Notes: generated from the letters alone by a model not told the origin. Positions 1 through 14,999 are shown, counted from the stretch's first letter. The stretch: DNA of 64,000 nucleotides from Cyanoderma ruficeps (GCA_008694505.1 VZDJ01007747.1:29616574-29680573), one strand, 5' to 3'. Program-made: numbers and translations.

Positions 1-3000
1 AGTGGTGAATTGCTAGGCCTGGAGAGGTCTGTGCTGCTGCCAGTTGCTGGGGTTGCTTGTGCATCACCTGGTCGGACACAGCATGTGACTGACAGCAGTG
101 GTGGGCACCACTGGGCTTCCATGAATCCCACCCTTGCTGGTGCATGCTCTGGGGGTCCCTAACAGGCAGGGCAGACTTGGGGGCGGGAGTCAGCCTGCCT
201 GCTTTGATTGTCCAAGGGTGCAGAGGGGTGACAGTGGGGCAGCTCTGCTTCCTGCCTCTCTGCTCAGGGGTGCCCCACGGGCATCTGCCTGCATCCTAGA
301 AATGCCAGTTAGCATCTGACCTGTCCTTGCTCTCCATGCTGAGTGGTGGTGTCCCTTGTTTCCAGCTATCCCCAAGGAGCAGGATGAGTTGTGTCTTTAG
401 TGCTGTACTGAAAGAAGTGTGTTTAACATGTTTGGGCTACCTGCATAGTCACTGATCTGCTCCATTTTCAGCTATAAACCTAAGCTGTCTTGCTCTAAGA
501 CCATCAGTGACCCAGCATCTAAAGGTGGGATCCTGCCTACATGGTAAGAAGAGTTAAGGATATGCAATTTTAAAGTGCTTTGGCGTCTGATTTTGTCCTC
601 CTTATTATCCTGCCTTTGCTTTGAATGCTGTCAGGTCATTGTGCCTTTTCTCTTAATCTATTGAAAGAAAACAATAGGTCTATTGTTAAATTTAAATGCA
701 AGATACAATTAAAAGCTCAGATCTCTGATGTGGTCCTTTAAAAATCCCTCTGTAGATGGAAAAAGGTTTCTTTTCCATTGAGAGCTCTGCATTATTTAGT
801 AGATTTGCCTTGCAGGACAGATAGTTTCAAGGCGTTACGTTTATATAGAGGATCAAACATTTCTGTGGCCTGAATTAAAGCAAAATAATCACCAGCTCCA
901 TGAAATTTTGTGGTTTCATGAACAGGCTTTTTTTCTTCCCTTACCTTCTTGTCCCTGAGTAGATTTTTTTCCCCTAAACTCTCTAAAATTTAACATGTTT
1001 TATTCTTCCTGGAGTGCATCTTCAATATGGTTTCCTGATGATGGCAACACAATAAGTTTCAGCTGACTGTTCTGCTGCCTACTGTTGTGAGCATGCCAGA
1101 GTGAGTCTATGCCCCACACTGGCTCCCAGAAACCAGAGAATCTTGCTCTTTTAGTCAATGAAAAAATCCTTTTAATTTTTGTAGTTTTCAGCTGTTCATT
1201 AATGACTCTCTTTTAGAGGAAACTGTAAATGTGGAACTTTTTCGCTTTTGTAGTTTATTCTTCTTTGGTTGGTTTTGTTTCTGGCCTCTGTCTCTCCAAC
1301 TAAGCAGCATGTTTCTAATACTTCTTCCGTTGTCTTGAAACGATACTGCACTTTTCAGTGCTTATATTGGTCTCCGGGGGAAGAGGTATAGTTTAAACAA
1401 ATTCAAAATATAAGCTATTTCAGGGAGAGCAAAGCATTATGCATTTTGGATCTCCTTTAATACATAGGGCATTTTGGTGTACACTGACTGGTTATGAAAG
1501 AGAATCTTCATACAAACTAAAATGTTTTATTTCTGCAGTGGCTGAGACTTTACAAAAGCAGTAGTTTATAAAGTATTTCTCCCCACAGTGTTTTTCAGTA
1601 AAATTCTGGCTGCCAACTGAGGTTTTCGGTGCTGAAGTGCTGTCTGAGCCACGACAGGCTTGGTGGCAGCCTCACATCTACAAGCTGTAAATGATGTATG
1701 AAATGCAAAATCCTCACTTGCCCTGTGCATGGGGAGGAGGGGAATGATGCTTTGCTGCTGCTGGTTCTCTGTTCTCTTAGCTGAAACTCCTCAGCAAAGA
1801 ATCATTAAAAAATAAATACAACAATAAAGAAAATGAAAAGACAGCTGGAAGACATTGCAAAACTGCAAACAAACAACCAGGAGAGCCAGTTAAGGCCACC
1901 TACCACTGCTTATGGCTGGCTATATGAAATGACTGCCAGACACACTCCCTTTGTCTCTGACTTGATTCTTTTTATTTTCCTGAGGAACTGTGCTTCATAT
2001 CAGTCATACCACCTGGTTGAATCCATCTATTTATCTTTTCTTTTAATTAAGAAATAATGTCAGTAGGATGAAAATAAAACTGTACAGGATGAAGATCTCC
2101 TACTGTATTATAAAAACAATGTGAAGGTGAAACTGAGATATTTATTTTAAAGCAAGAAATCATCTTCTAGTGGCAAGATCCTATTACCGTGAGTGTGTTG
2201 TTGTTACATTAATGAATGAGAAATGTGTACAATGAAGTGAACAATGGGGGATTTGACCAGACAACCAGAAACTAAGCTCCTCACACAGACAATGCTGCAG
2301 CTGAGGCTAGTGGTTGACTACTATTTTTGGACACCTGTCCTGGCTGACACAGGGAGTATTTTGTTCTATATTAACTGTCCTGAAGAATTGCCAGAGACTA
2401 CTGGTAGAGTGATGAGAGTGTCAGAACCTTGTTACTCTTAGCTCCTATTGACTACAGTGGTGCTGACGATGGTTAAGAAGACAGTGTGGCCAGCTCTAAG
2501 GCCCTAAATTGGAACCTAGAGATGTCTATCAGGCATATGGACTTCCTTGGTATTGCCTGTAGAAGGCTGATGTCTTGACAGTGGGAAACAATATAAAATG
2601 TAGAGAAGAATAATTCTTTCTTTGCCTTTGCATTCCAGATTATTTACTGAAAAATTATACAGACTATCTACTGATTAATTGCAGGGAGGCATCTTGATCC
2701 ACTTGAGAGGGCCCTTTGCACTCTCCTCAAAACCTCTTCAATGTCCTTGGAAAAATTAGCTGGGACTGGCCTTTTTTAACTTTAGAGGACAGCTGAAAAA
2801 ACCCATCTCTATTTCTACAGTGTAGCTGACCGATCAGAAAATTTGACCATGGAGATGTTTGAGGGTTTGGATTGTCTTTTTTCTTGTGTGGTTTTCCACC
2901 AGCATGCCTACCCTCGGGAGTATGGCTACAGTGGTGGGCAGAAGGTTGGCTTTGGGGGACAGGTGTGGGTGGAGCAGGGTATCTTCCACATCTTTCTCAG

Positions 3001-3559
3001 CCCTCTAAGCTGAAGTGCTGCCCAAAACTTTACTAGAGCCGGGCAGACATCCAGCAGGGTGTAAAGATGGGCAGTGATTAGAGCAGCTGGGTAGGGAACC
3101 ATGCGTTCTTGCTCCCAGGAATATGTCTGTATTTCTAATTTAGATCACTCTCAGATACAATGAAGAATAAAGCATTTTGATCAGAGTTAGCGATGACCTA
3201 TTTAACATTTAAACTGGTTGGCACTTATTTGAGCTCGTTTATGAGTCCCTAATGAGTTCTTTTGGATATCAGCATTTACTGCCAGTATAGCTTTATGGTC
3301 CTGGGTTCAGGAGAGGTGAGTGGCTGGTTTTGCAACCTTGGGCAATATCCTGAATGTAGTGCTGCCTCAGTTTCCCATAAAGATGGTGATTGCAGGATAC
3401 CTTTCATGTCTGTTTGCACTGTGAACTACATGGGACAATCATTTTAGTACATTTTGTTTGTTTAATACCCTCTGCCTCTGGCTTTCTGTAGGGCCTCTAA
3501 ATGATGCTATTTTAAAAATGTAAGATGATGGTTAAGAAATGCAGCATAGCATGACAGGG

Positions 3560-3583
3560 ACATATATATATATATATATATGT
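3560..3583. repeat. (TA)n dinucleotide, perfect palindrome
   Basis: An uninterrupted alternating A/T tract bounded by ACAT and ATGT, so the whole 24-base block is self-complementary. It is a simple microsatellite and likely length-polymorphic. Confidence 0.9.
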
Positions 3584-6500
3584 AAGAATTTTTCTTAAAG
3601 AAGGCAGAAAAATAGCAGTGTCTGTTAGTCAAAGTGATGCAGCCCCAGGACACCACAGCAATTATTTTGTTTGTTTTACTTTCTGACGATGTGAGAACCC
3701 ATACCGACTTCCAAGATTTTCAAACAGATAAGCAATTTTTTAATTGATGTTTAGCTTGAATATATCTAATGTCAGCCAACTGACTGTTGTTAATAGGAGC
3801 TATTATAACATAAAAGTGCTGATATTTTAAATGCAGTTGGTCAATCCCAGCAGGACTATACATTCAGGCCTCTTCTATGAGGTTGTATTAGTCATTTGAC
3901 ACTGGTGCTGAATTTATGTTTTCAGATGCATGCCAGCTATTGAAACTTGACAACTAATTCTGGATAAAACTGATTGGAATTGATAAACCCTCTTTTATTT
4001 TGGGGCGAAAATTGGAAGTAGCTGCTAGTCCAAATAGAATCTCTTATCTAGTATGGCACAATGGCATTTAATGAAAAACATCCCAGAAAATCTACTCTTG
4101 GATTGCCCTGAAGATAGAGAGTTGCAGAGTTGGATGCAATTCAAATCAGTAGTTCTTTATTTTGCGTAACTTTGGGGCATGCTGAGACGTTTCATCAGTG
4201 CCTGATGTCATTAACTCTGGCGGCCAACACCTAAATGCGTTATTCCTCACGTGTACGAAACATTATATTATTAGAGGAATGCTTCAAAGATAAGAAAATA
4301 TGTTTGTTTGTTTCATATTCTTTGCATATGCTAATAATGACACCTTAACTTATTAGAACTAAAATGTGTTTTAAATCTGAATGTTGTTTTCTCCTTTATA
4401 AAAAACATCACCTTGGGCTTGCAGTATTACAGAGGCTTTGACATTGGCAATTTGTTTATTTTTAAACACTGACTGTAGCTCAGCTCCTTATTTTGTTTCA
4501 TGTAATACCCCAAAACAATCTGAAATGCTGCTCAGAGGTGGTGTGCGTGGTCAAGCAACCTCCTGCTACTGCAGCTCTTCTTGTTGCCCAGAAACTGCAT
4601 TACCACAAGGTTGTGGGCACACTTGGAAGCCGTTGTGGACATTAGTCACAGCCTAACACTGTCACAACACACCGGGATGGACACAGCACCACGTTTGGCC
4701 TGTGCCTTGCTGCCTGGTCATGCAGGCAGAGCTGATGTCGGTGCGTCTGTCCCTCCTCTGTGCATGGTTCCTTGGGAGCATGGAAGGACTGGAGGTCATA
4801 AGCCAACTTGAGCTCTGTTGGCAGCTTTAAAAATAGGATGGATATCAGCAAGGCTTGACAGTGTCACCTTCAGCCCCTTCATGGCTGTGTGGCACTGTGG
4901 TATGTGAGATGCTCTGGGGCGGTGTTGTGTTTTCCAAGCAGCCCTTCCATTTCAAGGACAGTCTACCCAACTTTGCAGGAGGAACAGGCTTTTACAGGAT
5001 TGGCTTTTCTTTTGTTTTCACTTTCCACTGTAATTTCCATCCTTCTTCAGCACTCTCACCTATTCTGGTTATATTTGAGGCATTATTTCTTATTCTTGTA
5101 AATATAGATAATTTAGGCATTGCCCTGGGTGCTGTCATGGGGTGAACACTCAGTGGACTAACTTCCCACTAGTTGTGAATCTGCTCTCCCAGCCATGTCT
5201 GTATTGTTCTGGTAGCAGCAAACTTAAACAAAAGTTATTTTAATTCACACATAAAAACTAAGCTATGGAGAGAACTAAGCTTTTATGAGGTAATAAAGCA
5301 CAGAGTCAGCCTCATGCCTAGTGCTTCCAAGCAGGGTGTCTCTGAAGGCATCTCAGCAGGGATAGAGAAAACCACAGCAAGGTTTAAATGTGGAGGCAGC
5401 AAGTAGGCTTCTGGGGTGGCTTTTGGATAGGGTAATCACCTGGGGCTGAGCAGCTTGTCACATATTTCAGTCTGCCTCATCCTTCCCAATTTGAGACCTC
5501 TTTCACTCACAGTGACATTTTGGCCACTGTCCTGTTTTCCCAAACCTTGGCAGTGAAGGTGCTTCTCTCAGGAACTGCAGCAAGTTGTCATGTCTCCCCA
5601 ATGTGGCCCCCACCCTCTCTTTTGCTTATACCAGAGTGCAAGGGAGAAAAGTTTGACAAATTGTTGTCCACCTAAAGGTTCCCAAGTTCTTTTACTCACT
5701 TCTATTTTTAGGCTGATTCCCTTTGCTTCTTTTTTCCATGGTGCTGCATTTTGCCAGATTTCTGCCCAGAGGAAATTTTTATAGCTCAATTTTAAAGCCC
5801 TTGCAATTGAGGATTTATCCTGGGAATGGCACAATCCAACTGGAGTAGTACAAATGGCGCAGCTCTGAAATAAAAGGTTATCAAGACTGTAATTTATTTG
5901 TTTAGGCCACTCAGAGTACAAAAATGCCACTTATTTCTTCAGCTCCCTCAGTGGGTTGCAGTATGGTGGCTGCTTTCAGACTGTCTTGCTTTCTCCGTCA
6001 GTCATTTTCTCTACAGCAGCATTTTTCAGGAAGCACAATTAAAAAGCTGTTTCCCAATATGCCCTCCCCCTGCTGCCATTCCTTACCCCTCAAAATCCCA
6101 GCTCAGGCACAGGTTGTTTCCTCGTGTCTTGTCCAGGTGATTTGGGGGTGACAAAAGGCAATGAACTCTCTTCATGTCGTGTTATGTGGCAAAAAAATGA
6201 AATAGTGAAGTGGCAGGCTTAATCTCCAGCAGTTAGGGTGAAAAAGAGAGGAAGATGTGAAACCCACTTAAAATACGTTTCCTTGTTCTAATATGCATTT
6301 TGAATTTATAGAGAATTGACTTGTGCTATTTGTTCAAAGCCAGAAAATGCATGTGGTCTGCAGTTGAACTTATCACACTGTGCCAGGCAGTTTTCAGGAG
6401 TGATGGATACTGTTTTTCACAAGTCCTTTCTCCTGAGCTGATTCAAGGCCAGCCACAATAGAGCTGGTTCCGGTCATTAGCAGTGGCTCCTGCAAAAGTT

Positions 6501-7694
6501 GTTCATTTAGCAGCTTGCAGGTTGAGGTAAGCTGTGTTTTTGGGATCTTTCCTTGCTGGCAGCTTGATGGAGTTAGCCACAGAAGAAGATGGCAGGCCCC
6601 GGGCAGTAAAACAGGGCAAGGAGGGATAAGGCTCTCACTGGCATGCAACGAAAGAGCTGTAGGGAGTCACAAGAGAAGTGATATTTTCTTCCAAAGTGTA
6701 AGGAAGTTGTGGTGTGCTCTAGGTAGAGCCATGTAAGAGAGGGAGATAACCCAGCTCCCCAGTGCACATGGCACATGCTAGTGCTTGCCACAAGGGACTT
6801 CTGAGGAATGCCTCCTTTTCTCCCAGCAGGAAGCAGCACTTACATGTTGGCTGGGCTGCCCTTGTTGGCAGGAAGAGGTGCAGGCAGAGTGTAGAGGAGG
6901 TTGGATGGGAGCAGATGTGCTGCCTGCTCTGGAGTGGGAAGAGGAACTGTGTGTTTAGATTGGCTGGAGTGGTCTGGAGGTAGAGGCAGAGGCGAGAGTG
7001 GATTCTGTGGGGGCATGTTTCAGCAGGAAAGTTTTATCTGCCCTTTGATCTATCTGCAGCAAATGAAAGTTTGGTAGCGCCATGAGTGCTTTCCCTACTT
7101 CCCAACTTAATCACTGGGAGATGCTCCAAAAGTGGGGATTGAAAGGGACTTTGGAGGACAAGGAATACAGTGTTTACCTTGAACAAGGAGCATGGTAATT
7201 AATATGCCACTTCTTGACAAACGGGTGTTTTGAAGAACTGGAAACATGTGAGTCAGGGGCCTTTCACCTCTGCCAGTGAGTGTTTGCAGCTGGGCAGCCA
7301 CCCAAAATAAAGTCTTCATCTTCTGCTTACAGCTGTCAGCCTGTGGTACAGCTAGCTGAAGGCAGAAGATCTAGATTCCCCCTAGCATTCCTCTTTTTAT
7401 CTAAATATTGAAGCAATTTTAGATGATGTGTGTCAGTCTGGACTTCTATCTTGATCTTCTTGAATCAGGCTGGAGGAGTTACGGGGGGGCCATCATGGAC
7501 CAGGCAGCTCTGGTTGAGCCTTGCAATCTAGGCTCTCATGTTGAACACCATATGCAGACACATGATAGATATACCTTTCTCCTCAAATAATAGACCTATT
7601 TTGTGAGATGTCTAATTTTTTAAGTCTTTTTACCTAGCCTCCTGGCAGTTTGCTTTCCTCTGATGTAAACTTAAAACCAAGAACTTAGACAACT

Positions 7695-7740
7695 GCATCA
7701 AATATAGAAACAGAAGTCCTGTGCATCAAATACAGAAACA
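7695..7740 (+). repeat. imperfect tandem duplication, period 28
   Basis: The word GCATCAAATAYAGAAACA occurs at 7695 and again at 7723, separated by about 10 bases. It is a two-copy local duplication with one base difference in the core, and no function is suggested. Confidence 0.7.
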
Positions 7741-8720
7741 AATAAACATTCTTTTCTGTTTGTCTGTTGTTCTGTAAAACACTAAAGAATAGACCAAATC
7801 AGAACCTTCCACTGCAAAATGCCTTATCTCACAAGTAACCCTGTGCTCATCCCCCAGCCCACTGCATGACTCAGTTGGAGGGAGGGTATCAAGATCTGTT
7901 TCAGTATGGCTGTAGGCAGCCACCACTATGTCTGCAGAGGTGGCTTGTTTGCTGTGTCAGGTGAAGCAATGCTCCTTGCAGGCTGTTGCACCAGTGTCAG
8001 GCTCTTTTCACATCAGAAGGTACCACTACCATCATCTGGGTAGGTCCAAACCATTCATGGGGCCAAAATATCAGAGGGACATGTGCTAGGGGTGTCCCAG
8101 CAGGAATTTCATTTCTCAGCAGCTCACAAATGAAGAGTTCGCAGCCACTGTGGTTACACAGGCAGGCACAATATTCAGCTATGCAAGAGGTTTGGAAAAT
8201 ACTGTTTATCAGTCTAAGAGTTTGGCCCTTATTGCCTTTGGTCTCATTCTCTTAGCAAGAAGTAGAGTATGAGTGGAGACACAGCAAACATAAATAATAA
8301 AAAGGCTCTTCAGCTACCCTGCATTTTAAATAGTAACCATGGCTGAAATCTGTGAGCATATGATAAGTATCAAATGCTTATTTTTTCCAACAGAATGACA
8401 GATGTGTCTGGTTAAAAAAGGGTAACTGGGTAAATGTGGAGTACAATAATATCTCAGTAATCTCCCATTTCTTTTTAAAGAAAAGTACAAATCGTAATGT
8501 ATGCAAGCTAGCATAGAGTGGGAAAATGACTCTCTCAAAACATATGCTAGTACCTAAGCAGTGTCTGTAGCAATACTTGAGCAACTAGAAAACAAATGTA
8601 AAATTTTGAGCTGATTGTTTTGATAAGCATGTCAATCATTTTATGTTGCTCCAAATTGTAAAGAGTTTGAGATTTTTCTCCACTTTTAGGATGCTGTACA
8701 GATTACAGAACTGTAGCCTG

Positions 8721-8785
8721 TAGAACACCATGTTGAAAGGGCCCTCAAAGATCTTCTGGTCCAACCTGTCTTGGCAAAGGCAGAG
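8721..8785 (-). mobile_element. CR1 LINE 3'-end fragment
   Basis: Read on the minus strand, this matches the terminal 3' UTR of avian CR1 retrotransposons: the conserved stretch around GGTCCAACCTGTCTTGGC lies next to the AAAGGGCCCTCAAAGATC block. Only about 65 bases remain. The 8-bp terminal repeat usual at CR1 3' ends is degraded beyond recognition, so this is an old 5'-truncated copy with no coding capacity. Recognition is from the family consensus in memory. Confidence 0.75.
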
Positions 8786-11700
8786 ATAATAATAATGTAA
8801 TTTTAAAAAAAGTACTAAAGATAAAAATGCTGTCGTTTCTGCCACTGGAATAGCCGATCCATAGTTATCCCAGTGCTGGAAGATTTCTGCTGGCTGGGCA
8901 GGAGGGTTTCTAAGCCTCCAGATGTGTGCATTGCATACTGTAGAAGGGTGGTTGAAGCATTAAAGCAGAGGGCACCAGAGATTCTCACTTACAGCAAATC
9001 AGTGCTGTCTGCTGTCCTAGCAGAGGGCTATAAATGATGTCCTGTATCTGCCTACCAAAAATTCCTATACTGCCCCTTCTGATCTGCAAATTACACATGC
9101 ATTTCTGTCTCTTCCCCTCAAACTTCATTTTTATATGGATAGCACACAACAAAAATTTTGAATTTTGCTGCTGTGGGTCCAGCTACAAATAGGTTTTGCT
9201 TTTGTATATTTTTTCCTATGGAGTAAGGGAGCAGGGTTTACCCTGGTTTTGGGTATCATTTCTTGGATAGAGTAATGGGCATGGGGCCCTATACAGGTGG
9301 CCTGCACATGCCCTGAAACCATTTGCTTGGGAACTCTGACATCCGCTTCTGGGGCTGTAGAGATTTGTATGTCCAAGGCATCTGGCCAAATTCTTCTTTC
9401 GTCACTTGGAAATAAACTTTCAGGTGAAAAAGAGGTCATGCCTGGGGAAGCTGTGACATGTGACAGCTCTTAGATGAAGGTTGAATTGTGGATTTGAAAA
9501 AAAAATCCCAATACTTGCAGAAGTGTTGCTTAAATCCCTACTGCATAAAACCCTATCCATGTTCTTTTTGCAGGTAGAGGGCTGTATGTATGTGTAGGCT
9601 TCTTTAGTACACCTCTGCATTTGCTTTCTATCACCTGAATCTAGCTGATTTTTGCTGTTATTTTGGTTTTAAAGTATTATCCTAAGGTACTTTAAATGTA
9701 AAAGACCATATTGATTTTTAAAGCTTTATATTGTTATTTTTCTGTTTTATTAAAAAACAAAACCTGCACCAGCTTAACATATTTCACAGCTTGTGTCCTG
9801 GGCTTGAAAGCTCTGCAGATACAAGTATGATCACAAAGGAGAGAAAAAAATGTATTGGAATGTAAAGGATCTGTATTACTAGATGTGTGGAAAATTAGCA
9901 CAGTAGTTATTTCATTTCATGAGTAGCTATCTCACCCAGTATATATATATCTTACTCCCTGATTGAAGATGAAATAAAGTTCTCTCATCTTGTTTGTGTT
10001 GCTGATTTGTTGGATATTTATCGATTTACGGATCATAGCGCACAATTTTTTTCTCATCTACAGTAAGAATATTCTGTATCTGTCATGCTTTCTATGAGTA
10101 ACTGATTTTCTATGATGTGTAAAACTGGTTTGTACCAATAGTCACTAGTCATCAGCATTTCCAAGGGCTTTCCTGAAAGATATTCATTCTGTTGGGAATC
10201 AGTGAATTACAATGGAATACTAGTATTGTACCATCAGATTTTCTGTAAAAAATGCAAGAATAGATTCAGATGCAGGTATGCTTCTATTGAATACATAAAC
10301 ATCTTTTACATCTATTGTATGGCTTTAATATACTTCCTGCAAAAATCAAAATACCAGATCTTATGGGAAAAAAGTGAAGTATTCATCATCCTGTTTAGCC
10401 CTTGTTCTGTTGTGAGCAGTGACATCACTGGGGTCAATTTCATCCTCTGTTAGGAGCTTGAACTGTTCTTGATGGCCCTACTGTGTTCAAGATGACCTAG
10501 GATCAATGTAGTATTTGACAATCTAATTTGTCCAGAAAACAGAGTTTTGACACAGCAGAGGTTTAGGATGTGACTGCAGCCTCACTACTTGGTTTGTCCA
10601 TCCATTTGTATACAAAAAGAAGCAGCAGCAAATATGTCCCTACCTATGTTGTTTCTGATTTTCTTTTGATTGGGGTAGTTTCTCTGCTTGGCGAGGCTGA
10701 GATCTTCAGACTATCTGAATTTTCTTTGAACCCATACCTTAGGAGCTGTTGGCAGGAGAGACACAGAGTAGAGCATCATTCTTATTTCATGTACTTAATA
10801 TGCTGAGGATCAGAGGTAGTTGCAGTTATTTATTACCTGAGAAATCTTGTTACGCAGGAAATATCCCTGAGGTTGAGGTCTGCTGTCTTTAAGCCTCTTT
10901 ATGCCATAAGTGCAATAGAAAAGGCCTTAGGGCAGAGAAAATTTGATCCACTCTGTTTAGAAGCATTGCTGTATGGCATCTTAGTAGCTATCAATAAAGT
11001 CTCTGCTGAAGACTACTAATACTCTTTTATCAATGGTGCTGTTGAGAGCTCAATTAAGTATTGCACTGATCTGTTTCAGTTTATCTTCAAACAATGCTAA
11101 ATCTGTGGAAAAGATGCTGACACTTACTATGGTGTAATTTGTAACTAAAATTTTGATGATTTTTATGACCTGAAAAGACCATGGTTTTTAATTTAGCTGA
11201 AGAAGACACCTATGGCTATGAGTGCGGGGTGTTCATCCTAAATGACTTTTCTGTAATAGGTTTTCTAATAGTGGGTGCAAAAATACAGCTCTCTTGTAGA
11301 TACGTACAAGATGCAGTAAACCAGCAAACTGAAATTAATGCCAGGTTCCAGCTTCTGCATTCATATGACTGCAGTTCCACATGTCTCTGAAACTCTTCTA
11401 ATAGCAGCCAATTTTTTCTCTAAACAATTGAGTAAGAAGCATTAATAGCAAATGCTTTCTTGTAACAGCATTCTATTGGAATTTTTCATTTTGTACAATG
11501 GAGAGTACTAAATTAAATCATTCATTTCTTCTTTAGAGTGTTTCATATCTGACTGGAGCATTTGGTTTTTTGTTATTTAAAAGATAGTGTACTGATGGAT
11601 TAATAGTGACACATATGGATTCCTAAGCCCCCCAGAGCCCAAAAACTTCCTTTTCCCCATCCCTGAGCACATGACAAGTTTCAGTTAAAGGACCTGGTCC

Positions 11701-14700
11701 TGGCAAGTGCTGAGCTTGATTCCCCACAGCAGGAGGTTGTCCTGTATCATTACAAGGTTTTAGTTGATTAGACAAAGATTTGGTCTAAAGATGGTTCAGG
11801 TTTTTTTCTGGATTTTTGTCTTATTCTGGTGTGTTATGAAAAAATCTTCCTGCTGTGTTTTGTTGAATGACTTTGAGGAGGAGTGTGGCACAAAAGAGGG
11901 GAGTGTGTGCTGCTCCCGAAGGAGGGGAAGAAGGACAGACACAAAGGGACATTGGTAGAGAACATGGGCTAGCCAAGACAGCAGGAAGACATACCAGCAA
12001 TCAGGACATCAACATGCAGGCAAGGTCAAAACTGCACAGCTTCTGAAGTGAAGATGAATTGCTTGAACTTGATATGGAGAGGAGATCTCAGTTAGAGAGA
12101 GTTGTCAAGAATATTAGAAATGGTTTTTGTTTTGTTGCTGTAGGTGACAACTTCTTATCCCTTTTTAATTATTTCAGGTAATTGGCTATCAGATGATTTC
12201 CTCAATGTTGGGACAGACTAATTTGTTATGACAGCTGTAAGGTCTGTGTGATTCACCTCCTCCATTTGAAGGCTTTGGAAATGTTCACATACTTCAGTTT
12301 TGTATTTGCTTGTAACTGACTTTGTTTCACATCTATTGGTCCATCTGCTCATTTCTTGTACCACTTTACCCATCAGTTCTTTCCTTGAAGGTTCTTGAAT
12401 AGCATTTATGCAGCTTATCCCTCTACACAAGACTTGTATTAATCTTAAATATTTTGAACAGAAATAGTTCACCTTTTAGAGGCTGCTCTGCTAGTGTAAT
12501 GTTAATGTAGTTGCACACAATAACAACTGTCAAATTCCTCTGGTCCTCTAATATCTTTTCTCTCTTGAACTGTCTCATGATTTCCTGGCTCAGCATTTTT
12601 TATTTCCTGTAGTGGCACATCCAAAGAAAAACCAAAACCTTACTCTAAAGCAGCAGCATGCCTTCTTTCCACATGAATGCGTTTGTCACCAGGTGATGCT
12701 TCCTTGTCACAGTTGTTCCAACAATCAGTGCATCAGTGACTGGGGATGTGCAAATTCCATGGGTCATGTTTTCATTCTCAATGATTTCAGAAAGTAAAAG
12801 GGCTAAATATATTATTGATTGTCTAGTTTATATAGACTGTCCCGGCCAATGATACAGCTTTTTGCTAGAGTCTCGTCCTTAAAATTTCTCTCAGAATTTA
12901 AGGTCCTTTTCTGGGATTGTTAAGCTCCTCTACCTTTCTGATAGATGTCTGGCTCCAATTCTTTTTAATTAAATATTAAGGCTCAGAAAAGTAAAACTGC
13001 AAGAGTATGTACAGGTGCAAGACATGGGAAGAGAAGGAATTGAACTGATTATACTACATGCATCCTCTTTGTCTGGATTTCATAAGCAAGTTCAGGTTTC
13101 TGATCCCTTTTTAACCAAGAGAACTCTGTGTTCTGCTCCCAGCATTCAAGGACTGTTGTTGAGATGACACAAAGAATTGTCTCAGTAGATCTAGAGTAAT
13201 CCTTTAGACAAGAAGATGACCTGCATAATTTAATAACTACTCTTTTGTGTTAATCGACTGAAAGATACTGGTGCCTATGACATATGGGTTACCTTCCAGA
13301 TTTGCTTTTTTTCCTCCAGACTTTTTCCCACTTTACTCTGATAATCAGGCAATTGAAAAAACAACCTGGAGTACCTGCCAGCTACAGAAACCATTTTGAT
13401 TTCTTTGACCATGCACTTAATTAGGATGCAAGAGTTAAAGTTTCCTCACTACTGTGCATTTGCTAGGTTATATTGTCATTTGTTCTGTGTGTCTGAGTAT
13501 TTTACATAACTAATTTGTAATAAAACAATATTGGAAAGTAGAAATTGTCACAGAATACATTAGATAGTAAGAACAATAAAAAGATACTTGTAATCTACTG
13601 TAAAACATGTACTGTTAGCCTGCTTTTAACTTTTTTTACTGTTACCTGTTGCATTTCCAGGACAGAATTTCTGAAGAAAAGCTGTTACTTCCTACCACTT
13701 GCCACTGAAACTTAGGACAAGTGATAGATTTCCCTCAGCAGATTCAAGTGTACATCCAAGAACATAAAGTTAAGAGACACTGATCAGAGGCCATGTAGTA
13801 CTTTGTAGGTTAAAAGAGCAATTTTAAAATCAATACTTTTGTTTAATTGGCAACTAAAGTACTAGTTTCAAACTGGGTGAAATATAGGGAGAGCAAACCC
13901 TTTTTACAAGGAGCATTTTTAGGTTATCAGCACTGGAGTGCTCTGCAAGGTTGCGTTGGACATACATGACACCTGGGAATTGCAAATAAACTCATCTTGA
14001 TGTGACAAAATCATGCATAATTATTTTGAAACCCGAGGGAGGTTGAAATGGCCCCAACTTAATGCTGTCCCACCAGTGATAGACAGGCAGCTGCAGAATT
14101 TATAATGGCTCATTTTCCTCAAAGATGAGAGGGAAACTTAAAATAAACTCTCCTGCTGCAGCTCTCATATGTTTGCACTTCTAATTGAGAGACTTTGAAT
14201 CAGATGGAGCAATGGCAATCCCCTCAAAGCAGTGGGCAGGCATAAACTCTGGCATGTGCAGACCTAGGCTTTGCTCTTCTTTGGACTGCATGTACCAGCC
14301 TCTTGTATGGTGGAATCACTGTGAGCATCTGTGGAAGTGTGGAAGTTACTTGGAGGTAACAGGAAGCCTCGCAAGACGTTTGCAAGTCTTTATTGTCCTA
14401 TTACTACTATTATATTTGCAACAACTGCCATAAAAAAAAATAGTTGGCAACCAGCTCTGAAATACTGAAATTGATTGAGGAGGATTGTTTCCCACCATAG
14501 CTGTGTAGTCTTTTGGCAAACTTCTTTTCTTCTCTCAGTACTTATCAGAATTTTTACCATCAGGAAAAGGCATCCAGTTACACCTTGAAAATTATATACA
14601 ACACCCAAAAAGTTTAATCAATGTATCGATCTCCTTAGAGTATACCAAATTCAAAGTGATCAGTTGAAAACCACAGAAGATAAGTCAGCCATCTCAGTTG

Positions 14701-14890
14701 CAATTAGTTGACTAAATTCAGACAGAACAAGATTTTCTTCTTATTGCATGAAGCACCAAGTATAAAAATATTCATCGCAGTTCTGGCGTAAGAAAATGAG
14801 AATACAAAAAATAGTGACACATGAGGCCAGGAATCAGAAAAAAAATAAATGCAAAGGAGAATTTCTTGGGTTTAATTATCAGGAAGTATT
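8786..14890. other. non-coding, nothing specific seen
   Basis: AT-rich sequence with no supported gene. Open frames up to about 100 codons (for example the minus-strand one at 9131-9439) lack domain-like composition and convincing splice context. No repeat family was recognised. Confidence 0.55.
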
Positions 14891-14902
14891 ATCAGAAATT
14901 AC

Positions 14903-14998
14903 AAATATGTAATATATAAAATTATAATTATAATAATATATAATATCATAATATATAATATTATATAATCATACCAGGAAAAAAAAATATATATATGG
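14903..14998. repeat. AT-rich low-complexity block with dyads
   Basis: Nearly pure A/T made of interleaved TATAAT, ATTATA and TAATAT words, ending in an A-run and a (TA)n tract. Several short inverted repeats overlap, so the block could form cruciforms or be prone to replication slippage. No coding content. Confidence 0.85.
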
Positions 14999-14999
14999 A

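Larger units (their letters stand above)
1..8720. other. non-coding flank, no gene supported
   Basis: I found no open frame with coding signature, no RNA gene and no recognisable transposon core in this stretch. The first 360 bases are richer in G+C than what follows, but the overlapping open frames there on both strands look accidental. The rest is AT-rich with short A and T runs, plus the (TA)n tract and near-tandem duplication listed separately. If the PPARGC1A reading of 44122-44202 is right, this is distal upstream flank of that promoter. Confidence 0.6.
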
